Counted from the first letter of the stretch, positions 16,501-25,130 are shown. The stretch is DNA of 33,158 nucleotides from Melioribacter sp. (GCA_003155655.1 PMDS01000134.1:1-33158), one strand, 5' to 3'. The notes: generated by a model from the letters alone, not told the origin. A program made the numbers and translations.

Positions 16501-18136
16501 AACTTCAAACGAAAACAAACCATTAATATCATTTAAGGGTAATCTGCCTGTAGACCTGAGTTTTGCACCGGTTGAACAACGCTTTCTTAAGGATGATAAA
16601 TTAAATATTCAATTGTCATCATCTAATTTTGATTTGAGTTCTCTCGGAAGTTTAATACCTCAAATATCAGATCAAAAAGGAATACTAACAGCAAACATTA
16701 GCATGGATGGAACGTTTAAAACCCCTATTTATTCCGGCAGCCTCTCTTTAACCGAAGGCAGTTTCAGGTCAGTTTATAATAACTTAATTTACACAGCCGG
16801 GTTAAAACTGCATTTCACCGATCAGACAATGAACCTGGATAGTTTGGTTATCTCTAATACCGGTGATACACAATACGCTGGAACAATTGTTGGAAGCGGT
16901 GGAATAACATTCGACGGATTCAATGCAAAAGATATTGAGTTAAAATTCAATGGCGACCTTGCAGTGCTTGGACCACCAACAAAAAATATAAGTCCATTTT
17001 TTTATGGTGATCTTTTAATTGGAACAGACGGTGACTGGCTCCTAACGAAACGCGGTGATAGAGTTTTCTTCAAAGGTAATGCTTTGATGAAATTTACCAA
17101 CCTTGTTTATACTACTGGCATAGAAACCGGGGGTCTATCTAATAAAGATTTTGATATTCAAATACTTGAAGACACAACCAAAGTTGATAAAGAATTTTTA
17201 AGATTCAAGCAGGTGCTAACAAAAGAAAAAGCATTTCAGGAGCAGATTGCGCAAAATTCAGAAAAGGATCTAAACTTTGATTATGAAATAGGAATACGCG
17301 CGGAGAACAGCGCTACGTTGACTTTTATTCTTGGACAGGTTGCGAATCAGAAACTGGTAGTTGAGATACGTGGTGATATGAAATATTCTAATGTTGAAGG
17401 TCAATCACAAGCTCAAGGCGTTTTTGAATTGTTGCAGGGCTCAAAACTTGAATTCTTTAAAACTTTTGAAGCAGCCGGAACTTTACGTTTTGAGAGTGAT
17501 ATCACAAATCCATATCTTGATATTGTTGCTACTTATAAAAGTGATTATGTTAATCCACATGATGTAACCGGTACAACCCAAGAGATTGCTGTAAAGATTA
17601 AAATTAAAAGCCCTCTCTCAGAATTGGGTAAAAATCTTGCAAGCAATACTGAAAGCATTGGTGTTTATACTGTTTCAAAAAATGGTCAGAGTGATGTTAG
17701 AGATACAAGGTACGACTACGCTGACGCTTTTTCATTTATTATTTTTGGAAAATTTAAGGATGAGTTAACTGCCCAGGACAAAACCTCGTTTGCGGGGCAG
17801 TCAAATGCATTTGGCAGTACAGCAACTTCCCTGCTTGGTTCTTTGCTTTCAAATTTTGTTAACACTCAAGTTGGCGATCTGATAAACAACATACAAATAT
17901 CCCAGTATGGCTATTACACAAAATTTTCTGTTTCAGGCAGGATTCAAAATTTTAGTTACTCGATTGGCGGCACAACAGAAACATTTCAGAGTTTATCTAA
18001 GGCTATTTTCGGGTTAAGGTATAATTTTACACCAAGATTTTCTATGAGCTTTGACAGGAAAGACCCTATAGGAACCCAATATAGTTTGGATGATAAAATC
18101 TTAGAATTTTTAATTAAATATAAATTTGAGTTCTAA
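13598..18136 (+). CDS. tamB: TamB-family translocation and assembly module protein
   Basis: This is a 1,512-residue AsmA-like protein with a short cytosolic tail rich in Pro and Lys, one membrane segment (about residues 36-56, VNVFIGIALGLIITILLFLGF), and a very long beta-rich periplasmic region ending in a conserved TamB C-terminal domain (from about residue 1050, including LDIVATYKSDYVNPHD and the GQVANQKLVVEIRGDMKYSNVEGQ block). Such proteins span the periplasm as a hydrophobic groove and support outer-membrane protein and phospholipid transport. No TamA is adjacent; BamA upstream may be its partner, as proposed in bacteria without TamA. It overlaps rnr in TAATG. Confidence 0.9.
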   Translation: MTEQEKDNSTANIPAAPKPVEQNKPLLKRSLFHKIVNVFIGIALGLIITILLFLGFTQTSTFREILREKVIALLNNETKGKVNIGKIEGTIFTSLFLRNTSIVVDKDTLLFARNIEIKASPLQLLLKKIYARKILLENVKIAMLQDSAGVWNFSKFLKPKPEDNSKSSFPFMIQVNDLQLHNVSLTRQSYSNLKSVNVYSEMNFDDLRIQDIYFGAQAFIDIDNSNYLLILKEFSFKPNLNRFKLKNISGEIAVTKNFSSITNFNFITDSSRIKINARLDSLDLFGKVSLEDFKNYPVSIDIKAHPFNFDDLSSFIGSTEILKGGPSLELKAHGKFGGFKIDKCILDYRNTHFDLDGKLLNLNKPQNLFIQAKINNSDIDYKDVNVLLPTLKLPEYALLQLRKSNLEFEGEPTNFKSTFIGNIDEGKVKFEAALNLSSSPMNYNIKFETENLNLAPVLEFNTKLNSNGTLVGRGVSPSELNMELNFSAFNSSINGYSIDKINLKSHAANRTIDLNLNAASDTASANFKGSLVFDKDTIPSYNLNGVLKNFNLATFIKNPKYDSNLNLNFNLNGKSFNPDELIGAIKFGVDSSRFGNKYIDHSEIQCSFKKDSAHREILLVSDFVDFKIDGNYSLNKAIELISYESSTISKIITRKINQLNPLNVVQRRPRDSTTVSALPIIVDENLKFNYDVKFKDFELIAKFLGNDRMDISGSCGGYVQNQSGNFSITAQLKLDYIIMVQKASTFYISDLSADINFTRDNHSLAFSKLFGTASITGKRFYSGSNIKSIDADIVFNQNKLIFNTSANIDDIINANAEGIIYMTPGEQKLAINKLSLLYEGIDWTNRDTVKILLNPDYFKIISCQLQKDTSLISLNGIIESSGKQDLTINANRISGDILEKYLLGMKDNQIKTSGQAVIKISGEFEKPLMDISIDLKNLEIGTSKPSNIKGNATYTDKKLTANFTFLDLTSNENKPLISFKGNLPVDLSFAPVEQRFLKDDKLNIQLSSSNFDLSSLGSLIPQISDQKGILTANISMDGTFKTPIYSGSLSLTEGSFRSVYNNLIYTAGLKLHFTDQTMNLDSLVISNTGDTQYAGTIVGSGGITFDGFNAKDIELKFNGDLAVLGPPTKNISPFFYGDLLIGTDGDWLLTKRGDRVFFKGNALMKFTNLVYTTGIETGGLSNKDFDIQILEDTTKVDKEFLRFKQVLTKEKAFQEQIAQNSEKDLNFDYEIGIRAENSATLTFILGQVANQKLVVEIRGDMKYSNVEGQSQAQGVFELLQGSKLEFFKTFEAAGTLRFESDITNPYLDIVATYKSDYVNPHDVTGTTQEIAVKIKIKSPLSELGKNLASNTESIGVYTVSKNGQSDVRDTRYDYADAFSFIIFGKFKDELTAQDKTSFAGQSNAFGSTATSLLGSLLSNFVNTQVGDLINNIQISQYGYYTKFSVSGRIQNFSYSIGGTTETFQSLSKAIFGLRYNFTPRFSMSFDRKDPIGTQYSLDDKILEFLIKYKFEF

Positions 18137-20235
18137 TGAAAAAAGAAATTAAGGCATTTTTTAAAAATCATCCTTCTCTTAAGCTCAAATCAAAAGAGCT
18201 TGCAAAAAAATTAAATATTCTTGATGAATATGCTTATGCAGAATTGAAACATTTTCTTCACGCACTTACAGAGGAAGGTTTCCTTACAAAACAAGCAAAG
18301 AGATATCAATTCAACAAATTTGATGCGAACAAACTTATAGGCCCTCTGCAAATTATTAACGGCGGCGAGTATGGATTTGTAATTTTGAAAGATCCACAAA
18401 TTAAAGATATTTTTATTGCGGGTAAGAACCTTAATACTTCTTTTGATGGAGACATAGTTGAAGCAGTTTTAATAGCCTCACGCCGCGGTAAAAGTTTGGA
18501 AGGTGAAATTGTGAGGGTTGTGGAAAGGAAAAGAAAAGAGATAGTGGGGACACTTCAAAAAAGTCAATCTTTCTTCTTTGTACAGCCGGCTGATAATAAA
18601 ATCCACAGGGACATTTATATTTCTGAAACCAAGTTAATAGGTGCAAAAATTGGCGATAAAGTTGTAGCTGGTGAAATTGAATGGAAAGCACCATTATTAA
18701 ACCCTGAAGGACGCATTATAGAAATACTTGGAAAATCAGGAAGTAATGACGCCGAAATTGCATCTATTGCAAGAGAGTATGGCTTGACTTATAAATTTTC
18801 AAAGGCTGTATTAAACGAGAGTGAATCTTTTTCAGAACTAATTCCCCCAGTAGAAATTAAAAACAGGCTGGACTTGCGCAATAAAACAATTTTTACAATT
18901 GACCCCGAAGATGCAAAAGATTTTGATGATGCTGTTTCAATTGAAACCCTGCCTAATGGAAATTACCAGATTGGAATTCACATTGCAGATGTGAGTCATT
19001 ATGTTAAAGAAGGAACTGAATTATACGAAGAAGCATTAAACCGGGGAACAAGTGTATACATTGTGGGCAAAGTTATACCAATGCTTCCGGAAAAATTATC
19101 TAATAATATTTGTTCTTTAGTCCCCAACAAAGACAGGCTTACATTTTCAGTATTAGCGGAATTTACACCGCGTATAAAATTAGTTTCTTATGAAATTCAT
19201 AAAACAATTATAAAAAGTAAAAGACGCTTTACTTATGATGAGGTACAGGAAATATTAGAAAAAGGAGAAGGAGACTTTTTTGAGCAGATATCCCTGCTGA
19301 ACTATGTATCTAAAACACTGCGGGCAAAAAGAATGAAGAAAGGAAGTATAAACTTTTTCTCTCCTGAAGTTGTCTTTAAACTGGATAATAATGGAATTCC
19401 TGTAGAAATTAAAATTAAAGAAATACGCGAAAGTCACAACTTGATTGAAGAATTAATGCTTTTAGCCAATCAAATAATTGCTGAACATATTCGTCCTAAA
19501 ACGAACAAAAAGTCAATTCCATTTGTTTACAGGGTACATGATTTACCGGATAAAGAAAAAATTACAGAGTTTGCCCGGTTTGTAAAAACACTGGGATATC
19601 ATTTTGACCCAAACTCAGCAAATAACTCAAAACAGTTTCAACTTTTACTTGATGAAGTTCAGGGTAAGGAAGAAGAGGCAGTTGTGAATGAGATTGCAAT
19701 CCGTTCGATGGCTAAAGCAGTTTATTCAACAAAAAATATTGGTCATTACGGTTTAGGATTCAGGCATTACACCCATTTTACTTCTCCAATCAGGCGTTTT
19801 CCGGATTTAATTGTTCACAACTTGATTTATAAATATATCCAGGATAATTTGGAGAAAAATTTATCGCTGGAAGAATTAGAAGAAATTTGTAATCATGCAT
19901 CTGCGCGTGAGCGTAATGCAGTTAATGCAGAACGGCTTTCAGTTAAATTGAAACAAATTGAGTTCTTAAAAAGTAAAGTTGGTGAAAATTTTCACGGTGT
20001 TGTTTCAGGCATTACACATTTTGGAATTTTTATTGAATTAAATCAAACCCTGGCAGAAGGATTAATAAGACTGCGCGATATGGATGACGACTATTATCTT
20101 TTTGACGAAAAAAATTATTCAATTTTTGGTAAAAGAAACGGCAAAAGAATTCGTCTTGGAGATAAAGTTAATGTAAAGCTTATACGCGTAGATGAAGAGA
20201 AACGCGAAATTGATTTTATACTTCTTGACGAATAA
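18136..20235 (+). CDS. rnr: Ribonuclease R
   Basis: This 3'-to-5' exoribonuclease degrades structured RNA in the cytosol. The 699-residue protein has an N-terminal winged helix (residues 1-60), cold-shock domains, the RNB catalytic domain with DPEDAKDFDDAVSI at 256-269 (Asp256, Asp262, Asp264 and Asp265 are likely metal ligands), IADVSHYV, and FTSPIRRFPDLIVHN. A C-terminal S1 domain starts about residue 616 (FHGVVSGITHFGIFIEL). The lysine-rich tail of some RNase R proteins is absent. The start is coupled to the tamB stop. It has no evident link with the envelope genes beyond co-transcription. Confidence 0.95.
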   Translation: MKKEIKAFFKNHPSLKLKSKELAKKLNILDEYAYAELKHFLHALTEEGFLTKQAKRYQFNKFDANKLIGPLQIINGGEYGFVILKDPQIKDIFIAGKNLNTSFDGDIVEAVLIASRRGKSLEGEIVRVVERKRKEIVGTLQKSQSFFFVQPADNKIHRDIYISETKLIGAKIGDKVVAGEIEWKAPLLNPEGRIIEILGKSGSNDAEIASIAREYGLTYKFSKAVLNESESFSELIPPVEIKNRLDLRNKTIFTIDPEDAKDFDDAVSIETLPNGNYQIGIHIADVSHYVKEGTELYEEALNRGTSVYIVGKVIPMLPEKLSNNICSLVPNKDRLTFSVLAEFTPRIKLVSYEIHKTIIKSKRRFTYDEVQEILEKGEGDFFEQISLLNYVSKTLRAKRMKKGSINFFSPEVVFKLDNNGIPVEIKIKEIRESHNLIEELMLLANQIIAEHIRPKTNKKSIPFVYRVHDLPDKEKITEFARFVKTLGYHFDPNSANNSKQFQLLLDEVQGKEEEAVVNEIAIRSMAKAVYSTKNIGHYGLGFRHYTHFTSPIRRFPDLIVHNLIYKYIQDNLEKNLSLEELEEICNHASARERNAVNAERLSVKLKQIEFLKSKVGENFHGVVSGITHFGIFIELNQTLAEGLIRLRDMDDDYYLFDEKNYSIFGKRNGKRIRLGDKVNVKLIRVDEEKREIDFILLDE

Positions 20236-20257
20236 TAGTTACTCAAAGGATATAACA

Positions 20258-23200
20258 ATGAAAAAGATTTTTTACCCGGTGATTCTTTCATTTTTATTAC
20301 TTACTACGGTTCGTGCCCAGTTTGGCCAGAACAAAGTAAACTACAAAGAATTTGATTGGTTTTATATACAGACCAAACACTTTGATATTTACTTTTCAAA
20401 AGGCGGAGAGAAAATAGCAGAATTTACCGCTTCAGCTTCTGAGGATGCGGTTGCACAATATCAAAAAGACCTTAACTACCAGATAAATAATAGAATTTCT
20501 ATCATTGTCTATAACTGCCATAATGATTTCCAGGAATCCAATGTTACTGACGAATATTTAAGTAAAGGGACCGGAGGATTTACAGAACCTTTCAAAAACA
20601 GGGTTGTATTCCCGTTCGAAGGATCGTATAAAAAATTTCAACATGTAATAGCCCATGAACTTGTTCATGCAGTTATGCGTGATATGTATTATGGCGGAAC
20701 TATTCAAAATATAATTTCAAAAGGAATTACACTTCAGCTGCCTACCTGGTTCTGGGAAGGGAGCGCAGAATACCTTTCGCAGGGATGGGAAACAAATACA
20801 GATATGTTTATTCGCAATGCGATTATTAGTGAAACCCTGCCGGATATTAACCAACTTGACGGTTATCTTGCATACCGCGGAGGGCAGGCTCTATTTAAAT
20901 ATATTGCCGATACTTACGGCAGACAAAAAATTGGCGAATTGATGGCTAAGATTCAAAACCTTGGCGGACTTGAACCGGCTTTAAAAGCTGCTATAGGAAT
21001 TAATATTGAGGAATTAAATGAACGCTGGAAAAAAAGTTTAAAGAAACAATTTTGGCCTGATATTGCAGTAAAACAGGACCCTGATGAACTTTCCAAACGA
21101 TTAACAGATAATAAAAAGGAAAAAGGATTTTACAATACAAGTCCCGCAATCTCACCACAAGGGGATAAAATTGCTTTCATCTCCGACCGCGATATATATT
21201 TTGACGTTTACATTATGAATGCTCATGATGGAAAAGTATTAAAGAAAATTGTTGAAAGTGGAAAAACTGCTGACTTTGAGGAACTTACTGTATTACATCC
21301 GTCTTTGGCATGGTCGCCGGATAATAAACATATTGCCCTATCTTCAAAGTCCGGCGGTTATGACGTAATTACAATTATTAATTCGGAAACAGAGGAAAGC
21401 TACGAGCTCCCCTTTCAACTGCTTACAATTGAATCAGTCAGCTGGTCGCGTGATGGAAGTAAACTGGCATTTGGAGCGCAGAATTCTTCACAGTCCGATA
21501 TATACATTTATGACATGAACACCAAGCAGCAATCAAATCTTACGAGTGATATTTATAGCGATTCTGACCCGGCATGGACACCAGACGGTAAAAAAATTAT
21601 TTTCTCTTCAGACCGCGGCGATGAATTGACTCAGACAGCTCCGACAGTAGATTACATGATGTATAAACACAATTACAAACAGCTCGATCTTTATTCAATT
21701 GAAGTTGACACAAAAAAGGTTGAAAGGCTTACTGATTGGCAATATAGTGATGAAAAATATCCAATTGTGTCAAATGACGGCAAAGAACTGATTTTTGTTT
21801 CAGACCACAACGGCATAAATAATATTTATATAAAAAGCCTTATTCCATCTGATAGGAATCCGGGTAAAACCGTTCTTGAAAATAAGGCAATACCAATTAC
21901 AAATTCTTACAGCGACTTAGGACAAATATCTCTTTCCTATGATTCTAAAAAATTAGTTTTCACAGCGCTATATAATCTTGGCTATAATATTTTTCTGCTC
22001 AATAATCCTTTTGACATGAAAATTGACTTAGATAGTTTGAAATACACTAATTATATGAATGAAATAGTTAATGCAAAGACAAGCAAAGATAAAGCCGGGA
22101 CTGTTGAACAGGTTTCAATTTTGAAGGATACAACCAAGAATAAAAATATTGTTTTAAACGATTCAACAGCTCAAAAAACAAAAATATTTGTTGGCCAATA
22201 TGTAGAGAAAAAAGTCGGCAAAGATTCAGTTACAACTGATTACAGCAGGTATGTTTTTACAAAAAATGCAGCAGAAAGCGACAGCGCCTTAATTGAGAAA
22301 AGAAATCAGATGTTTAAAGAAACATTAGATAAAAATGGAAATTTTCTTGTAAATAAATACAAAATAAATTTTACACCCGATATCATTTATGCTAATGCCG
22401 GTTACTCAACGCTATACGGATTATTAGGAACAACGGTTCTCTCATTCAGCGATGTGCTTGGAAATCATAGGCTCATAGGACAAACCAGCTTGCAGATTGA
22501 TATTAAGAACAGCGATTATGGATTGGCTTATTACTATATGAAAGAGAGAGTAAGTTATGGACTACAGGCATTTCATACGGCGCGTTTTCTTTACAGAGAT
22601 TCCGATTATGGTTCAGAACTTTACCGCTTTTCCAATTTTGGAGTTGTGGCACAAGCAAGTTACCCGCTTGACCGTTTTCACCGTCTGGACTTTGGGTTTA
22701 GTGTCTTGGGTGTAAGCTCAGAAAATCTTGACGATACTACTGTTCCTATAGATCAGAACACTTTTACACTTCCCTCGATAAGTTTTACTCAAGATAATGT
22801 ATTATGGGGTTATACATCCCCTATTGAAGGCACACGTTATTCATTTACTCTTTTTGGAGATCCGGGTTTTGTTAAGCAGTCACAAAGTTTTTACTCATTT
22901 GTTTTTGACTATAGAAATTATTTTAGATTCTGGTGGGATAATGGATTTGTATTCAGGCTTTCCGGTGGTATCTCAGGAGGCGGGAATCCTCAAAGATTTT
23001 TTATTGGAGGAACCGAGAGCTGGATCAATAGAGAATTTGCAACCGGAAACGTGCCTGTTAATAGCGCAAGTGATTATGCTTTCCTGACACCGGCGCTTCC
23101 CCTGCGTGGCTATGATTACGCAGAACGACTTGGAACAAAGTATGGGTTGTTAAATCTTGAATTGCACATACCTATAATAAGATATTTACTAACAGGCGGT

Positions 23201-23455
23201 CTGCCTTTATTCTTTCAAAATGTACTGGGAGTGTTCTTCCTTGACGCAGGAACAGCATGGGATGATACAAAGCAGCTTCAGCTTATTGGCAAAGACGATA
23301 ATGGCGAAACTGTAACAAAAGACCTGCTTATTGGAACCGGTGCCGGATTAAGAGTTTATTTTCTTTTCTTGTGGAAGTTTGATGTTGCGTGGAAATATAA
23401 CTTAAATCATTTTTCAGAGCCGCGCTATTTAGTTTCTCTTGGTTTGGATATTTAA
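20258..23455 (+). CDS. Metalloprotease, TolB-like propeller and outer-membrane barrel fusion
   Basis: This 1,065-residue exported protein combines three parts. A signal peptide (to about residue 20, TTVRAQ) precedes a peptidase-MA-like zinc protease domain with HELVH at 133-137 and the downstream EGSAEY (Glu167, Glu171). About residues 285-590 hold six WD40/TolB-like blades such as SPAISPQGDKIAFISDRD and DPAWTPDGKKIIFSSDRG. The C-terminal ~330 residues look like an Omp85/surface-antigen barrel with FFIGGTESW and LPLRGYDYAERLGTKY. The frame is open from 20192 within rnr, but the ATG at 20258 has an AAAGGA site and the signal peptide. The likely location is the outer membrane with the protease facing the periplasm. 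The substrate is unknown. Confidence 0.88.
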   Translation: MKKIFYPVILSFLLLTTVRAQFGQNKVNYKEFDWFYIQTKHFDIYFSKGGEKIAEFTASASEDAVAQYQKDLNYQINNRISIIVYNCHNDFQESNVTDEYLSKGTGGFTEPFKNRVVFPFEGSYKKFQHVIAHELVHAVMRDMYYGGTIQNIISKGITLQLPTWFWEGSAEYLSQGWETNTDMFIRNAIISETLPDINQLDGYLAYRGGQALFKYIADTYGRQKIGELMAKIQNLGGLEPALKAAIGINIEELNERWKKSLKKQFWPDIAVKQDPDELSKRLTDNKKEKGFYNTSPAISPQGDKIAFISDRDIYFDVYIMNAHDGKVLKKIVESGKTADFEELTVLHPSLAWSPDNKHIALSSKSGGYDVITIINSETEESYELPFQLLTIESVSWSRDGSKLAFGAQNSSQSDIYIYDMNTKQQSNLTSDIYSDSDPAWTPDGKKIIFSSDRGDELTQTAPTVDYMMYKHNYKQLDLYSIEVDTKKVERLTDWQYSDEKYPIVSNDGKELIFVSDHNGINNIYIKSLIPSDRNPGKTVLENKAIPITNSYSDLGQISLSYDSKKLVFTALYNLGYNIFLLNNPFDMKIDLDSLKYTNYMNEIVNAKTSKDKAGTVEQVSILKDTTKNKNIVLNDSTAQKTKIFVGQYVEKKVGKDSVTTDYSRYVFTKNAAESDSALIEKRNQMFKETLDKNGNFLVNKYKINFTPDIIYANAGYSTLYGLLGTTVLSFSDVLGNHRLIGQTSLQIDIKNSDYGLAYYYMKERVSYGLQAFHTARFLYRDSDYGSELYRFSNFGVVAQASYPLDRFHRLDFGFSVLGVSSENLDDTTVPIDQNTFTLPSISFTQDNVLWGYTSPIEGTRYSFTLFGDPGFVKQSQSFYSFVFDYRNYFRFWWDNGFVFRLSGGISGGGNPQRFFIGGTESWINREFATGNVPVNSASDYAFLTPALPLRGYDYAERLGTKYGLLNLELHIPIIRYLLTGGLPLFFQNVLGVFFLDAGTAWDDTKQLQLIGKDDNGETVTKDLLIGTGAGLRVYFLFLWKFDVAWKYNLNHFSEPRYLVSLGLDI

Positions 23456-23477
23456 GTAAATCCAACTAACAGTTAAA

Positions 23478-23723
23478 TTATTTTTTTTCGCTGGTTGAAT
23501 CATTTTTCTTTGTGGATGAGCCGGTATCTGGTTTTTTAGATTTATTTTTATAATCTGTTTGATAAAATCCGCTTCCCTTAAAGATTGTTCCCGCGCCGGC
23601 GCCAATTAATCTTTTTACAGTTCCATTACATTTAGGACAATTTGTTAAGGGTTCTTCAGTTATTCTCTGAAATTTTTCAAATAAATGTCCGCAGTCTAAA
23701 CATTTATAATCGTATGTTGGCAT
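23478..23723 (-). CDS. FmdB-type zinc ribbon protein
   Basis: This 81-residue protein starts MPTYDYKCLDCGHLFEK, the hallmark of the FmdB/CxxC_CxxC_SSSS family. Four cysteines at 8, 11, 29 and 32 make one zinc ribbon. A Gly-rich segment (GAGAGTIFKGSGFYQTDY) and a charged Lys/Ser/Thr tail follow. The family is widespread and named after a putative formamidase regulator; its true role is unsettled. A GGAAGG ribosome site precedes the start. It converges on the protease-barrel gene with only 22 bases between them. Confidence 0.88.
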   Translation of the reverse strand: MPTYDYKCLDCGHLFEKFQRITEEPLTNCPKCNGTVKRLIGAGAGTIFKGSGFYQTDYKNKSKKPDTGSSTKKNDSTSEKK

Positions 23724-23839
23724 TTGTAACCTTCCATATTAACAATATATTGGATGCAAAAAATAAGTAGAGAGATTCATAAATCAAACTTCTATTTTGT
23801 TAACCGGAAATTTTGCATATTTGTTCAAAAAAAAATCCA

Positions 23840-24508
23840 ATGAAGAAAACATTTCCAGTTTTATTGTCTCTTGCCTTGATAATCTTCATCAACGGCTGCT
23901 TAAATTACACACAAGTTACAACAATTAAAAAAGACGGTTCCGGCAACATGTTCATCCATTATTGGATGAAGTGGACTTCAAAGAAGGATTCGTCAATTGT
24001 AGGACAGCTTGGTATTTTTAGTAAAGATTCGGTTCAGAAGGAATTTTCTTCAAAATATAATTCTATTACCAATGTTGAAGTCTATGAGAGCATTGCAGAT
24101 AGCAGCATCCATGCAAAAGTTGAATTTAACTTCAACAGCCTGGATTCCTTGAATGCAACACCTGCTTTTAGAAAATCAGAATTATCGATCAAAGACGGCG
24201 CAAAAAACATCAAAATATTTTCACAATTCATTCCGCCGATTGCCACCGGCTTTGGATACCAAAGTAAGAATTTTTCACTTACTTACGTTTATTATCTGCC
24301 CGGAGAAATACTAAGCCATAATGCGCCGGAATCCGACCGGAATAAGCTGACATGGAAATATACACTGGATGAAATTGGCACAGGCAAGTATATAACCGCA
24401 ACTTACCGCCCGTTCAAGCTGAAGGAAACACCAACCTGGATTTACGTTTGCGCTCTTATAGTTTTTGTTATTGTTGTTGTTTTTCTGTTCAGCAAGAGGA
24501 TGAAATAA
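23840..24508 (+). CDS. Putative lipoprotein with C-terminal membrane segment
   Basis: The 222-residue protein begins with a lipoprotein-like signal (MKKTFPVLLSLALIIFINGC), the modified residue being Cys20, although the lipobox INGC is not ideal. The middle is a beta-rich domain that starts TTIKKDGSGNMFIHY and ends near YRPFKL. It then has a hydrophobic segment of about 19 residues (IYVCALIVFVIVVVFLF) followed by SKRMK. This would leave the domain outside the cytoplasmic membrane, tethered at both ends if the lipobox is used. The frame extends to an ATG at 23813, but the later ATG matches the signal. The family is not recognised with certainty. Confidence 0.65.
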   Translation: MKKTFPVLLSLALIIFINGCLNYTQVTTIKKDGSGNMFIHYWMKWTSKKDSSIVGQLGIFSKDSVQKEFSSKYNSITNVEVYESIADSSIHAKVEFNFNSLDSLNATPAFRKSELSIKDGAKNIKIFSQFIPPIATGFGYQSKNFSLTYVYYLPGEILSHNAPESDRNKLTWKYTLDEIGTGKYITATYRPFKLKETPTWIYVCALIVFVIVVVFLFSKRMK

Positions 24509-24578
24509 ATCTCTGGTATAAGTTTAAAGTGTAATCAAAATATAGCAATTCTCTTCTTACTGCTGGTCTACAACTTTT

Positions 24579-24665
24579 CATCCCATTTTCATCCTTTTTC
24601 ATCCCGGTTTTATCCCGGTTTTACCTTGGTTTTACCTTGGTTTTATCCTGGTTTTGCCGCGTTTT
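24579..24665. repeat. 11-bp tandem repeat (minisatellite)
   Basis: About eight diverging units of 11 bases are present, such as CATCCCGGTTT, TATCCCGGTTT, TACCTTGGTTT (twice in a row) and TATCCTGGTTT. The period is kept across the array except for one 10-base unit. All units are of the form YRYCYYGGTTT, so one strand is pyrimidine-rich. There is no reading frame of note, and 11 is not a multiple of three. Confidence 0.8.
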
Positions 24666-24669
24666 TTTC

Positions 24670-24685
24670 AATGCTTTAAAGCATT
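24670..24685. repeat. Perfect 16-bp palindrome
   Basis: The sequence AATGCTTTAAAGCATT is a perfect palindrome directly after the 11-bp array. It could be a protein-binding site or a small cruciform; no gene lies close enough to assign it a role. Confidence 0.55.
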
Positions 24686-24740
24686 TATGAAAAGTCAATA
24701 TGTCAAAGAACTTTTAGGGTTAAATATTTTTACATTTTCC

Positions 24741-24765
24741 CCCTCTCCTTTTTTTAAGGAGAGGG
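24741..24765. repeat. Hairpin-forming intergenic repeat
   Basis: CCCTCTCCTT at 24741-24750 and AAGGAGAGGG at 24756-24765 form a perfect 10-bp stem with a five-T loop, followed by TCGGGGTGAGG. This C/G-rich stem with its trailing GGGGTGAGG resembles an intergenic element seen in many unrelated bacterial genomes, as far as I recall. It is not followed by a T-run, so it is not a typical terminator. Confidence 0.6.
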
Positions 24766-24779
24766 TCGGGGTGAGGTCC

Positions 24780-24795
24780 TTTGCAAATTTGCAAA
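24780..24795. repeat. Perfect 16-bp palindrome
   Basis: The sequence TTTGCAAATTTGCAAA is a tandem duplicated 8-mer and also a perfect palindrome. It shares TTTGCA with the half-sites upstream of the fic gene (27246-27312), but that hexamer-level match is weak evidence of a relation. Confidence 0.5.
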
Positions 24796-24842
24796 ACTTC
24801 TTTAAAATATAATTTTGAATAGTTCAAAAAAGTTGAGTATTG

Positions 24843-24858
24843 AGTACTTAGTATTTAG
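24843..24858. repeat. 16-bp direct repeat, copy 1
   Basis: AGTACTTAGTATTTAG occurs here and again at 25859-25874, identical and in the same orientation. Each copy is preceded by related AGTATT units. The two copies bracket the toxin-antitoxin pair, about 1.0 kb apart. Confidence 0.7.
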
Positions 24859-24872
24859 TCCATAGACAAGAA

Positions 24873-24901
24873 AGGCTGCCCTTTTGAGACAGCCTCTTTT
24901 T
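24873..24901 (+). terminator. Terminator-like hairpin
   Basis: AGGCTG at 24873-24878 pairs with CAGCCT at 24890-24895 around an 11-base loop, followed by C and a run of five Ts. A shorter A-rich run precedes the stem, so it might act in either direction. It is 365 bases beyond the nearest upstream stop codon, which weakens the case. Confidence 0.4.
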
Positions 24902-25130
24902 ATCCAAAGTTATCCGGTTTTTACCAAATTAATTTTTAGCAGAATATTACTATTCTCTTTTTGATGCTAATCTTCTCATTTCGCTTCCATTTTTATACCG
25001 TTTAATCCCATGTAATCCCGTTCAGAAAAACAAGTATAAAATTTACCCTGAGTCCGTCTCCGTTTCCGTCAGCTGACGAATAACGGATGACGGATCGAAG
25101 GGCTTGCCCTGAACGTAGTTGAAGGGTTTA

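Noticed and set aside
24579-24665. CRISPR array
   Set aside because: The repeat unit is 11 bp with no spacers, and there are no cas genes nearby.
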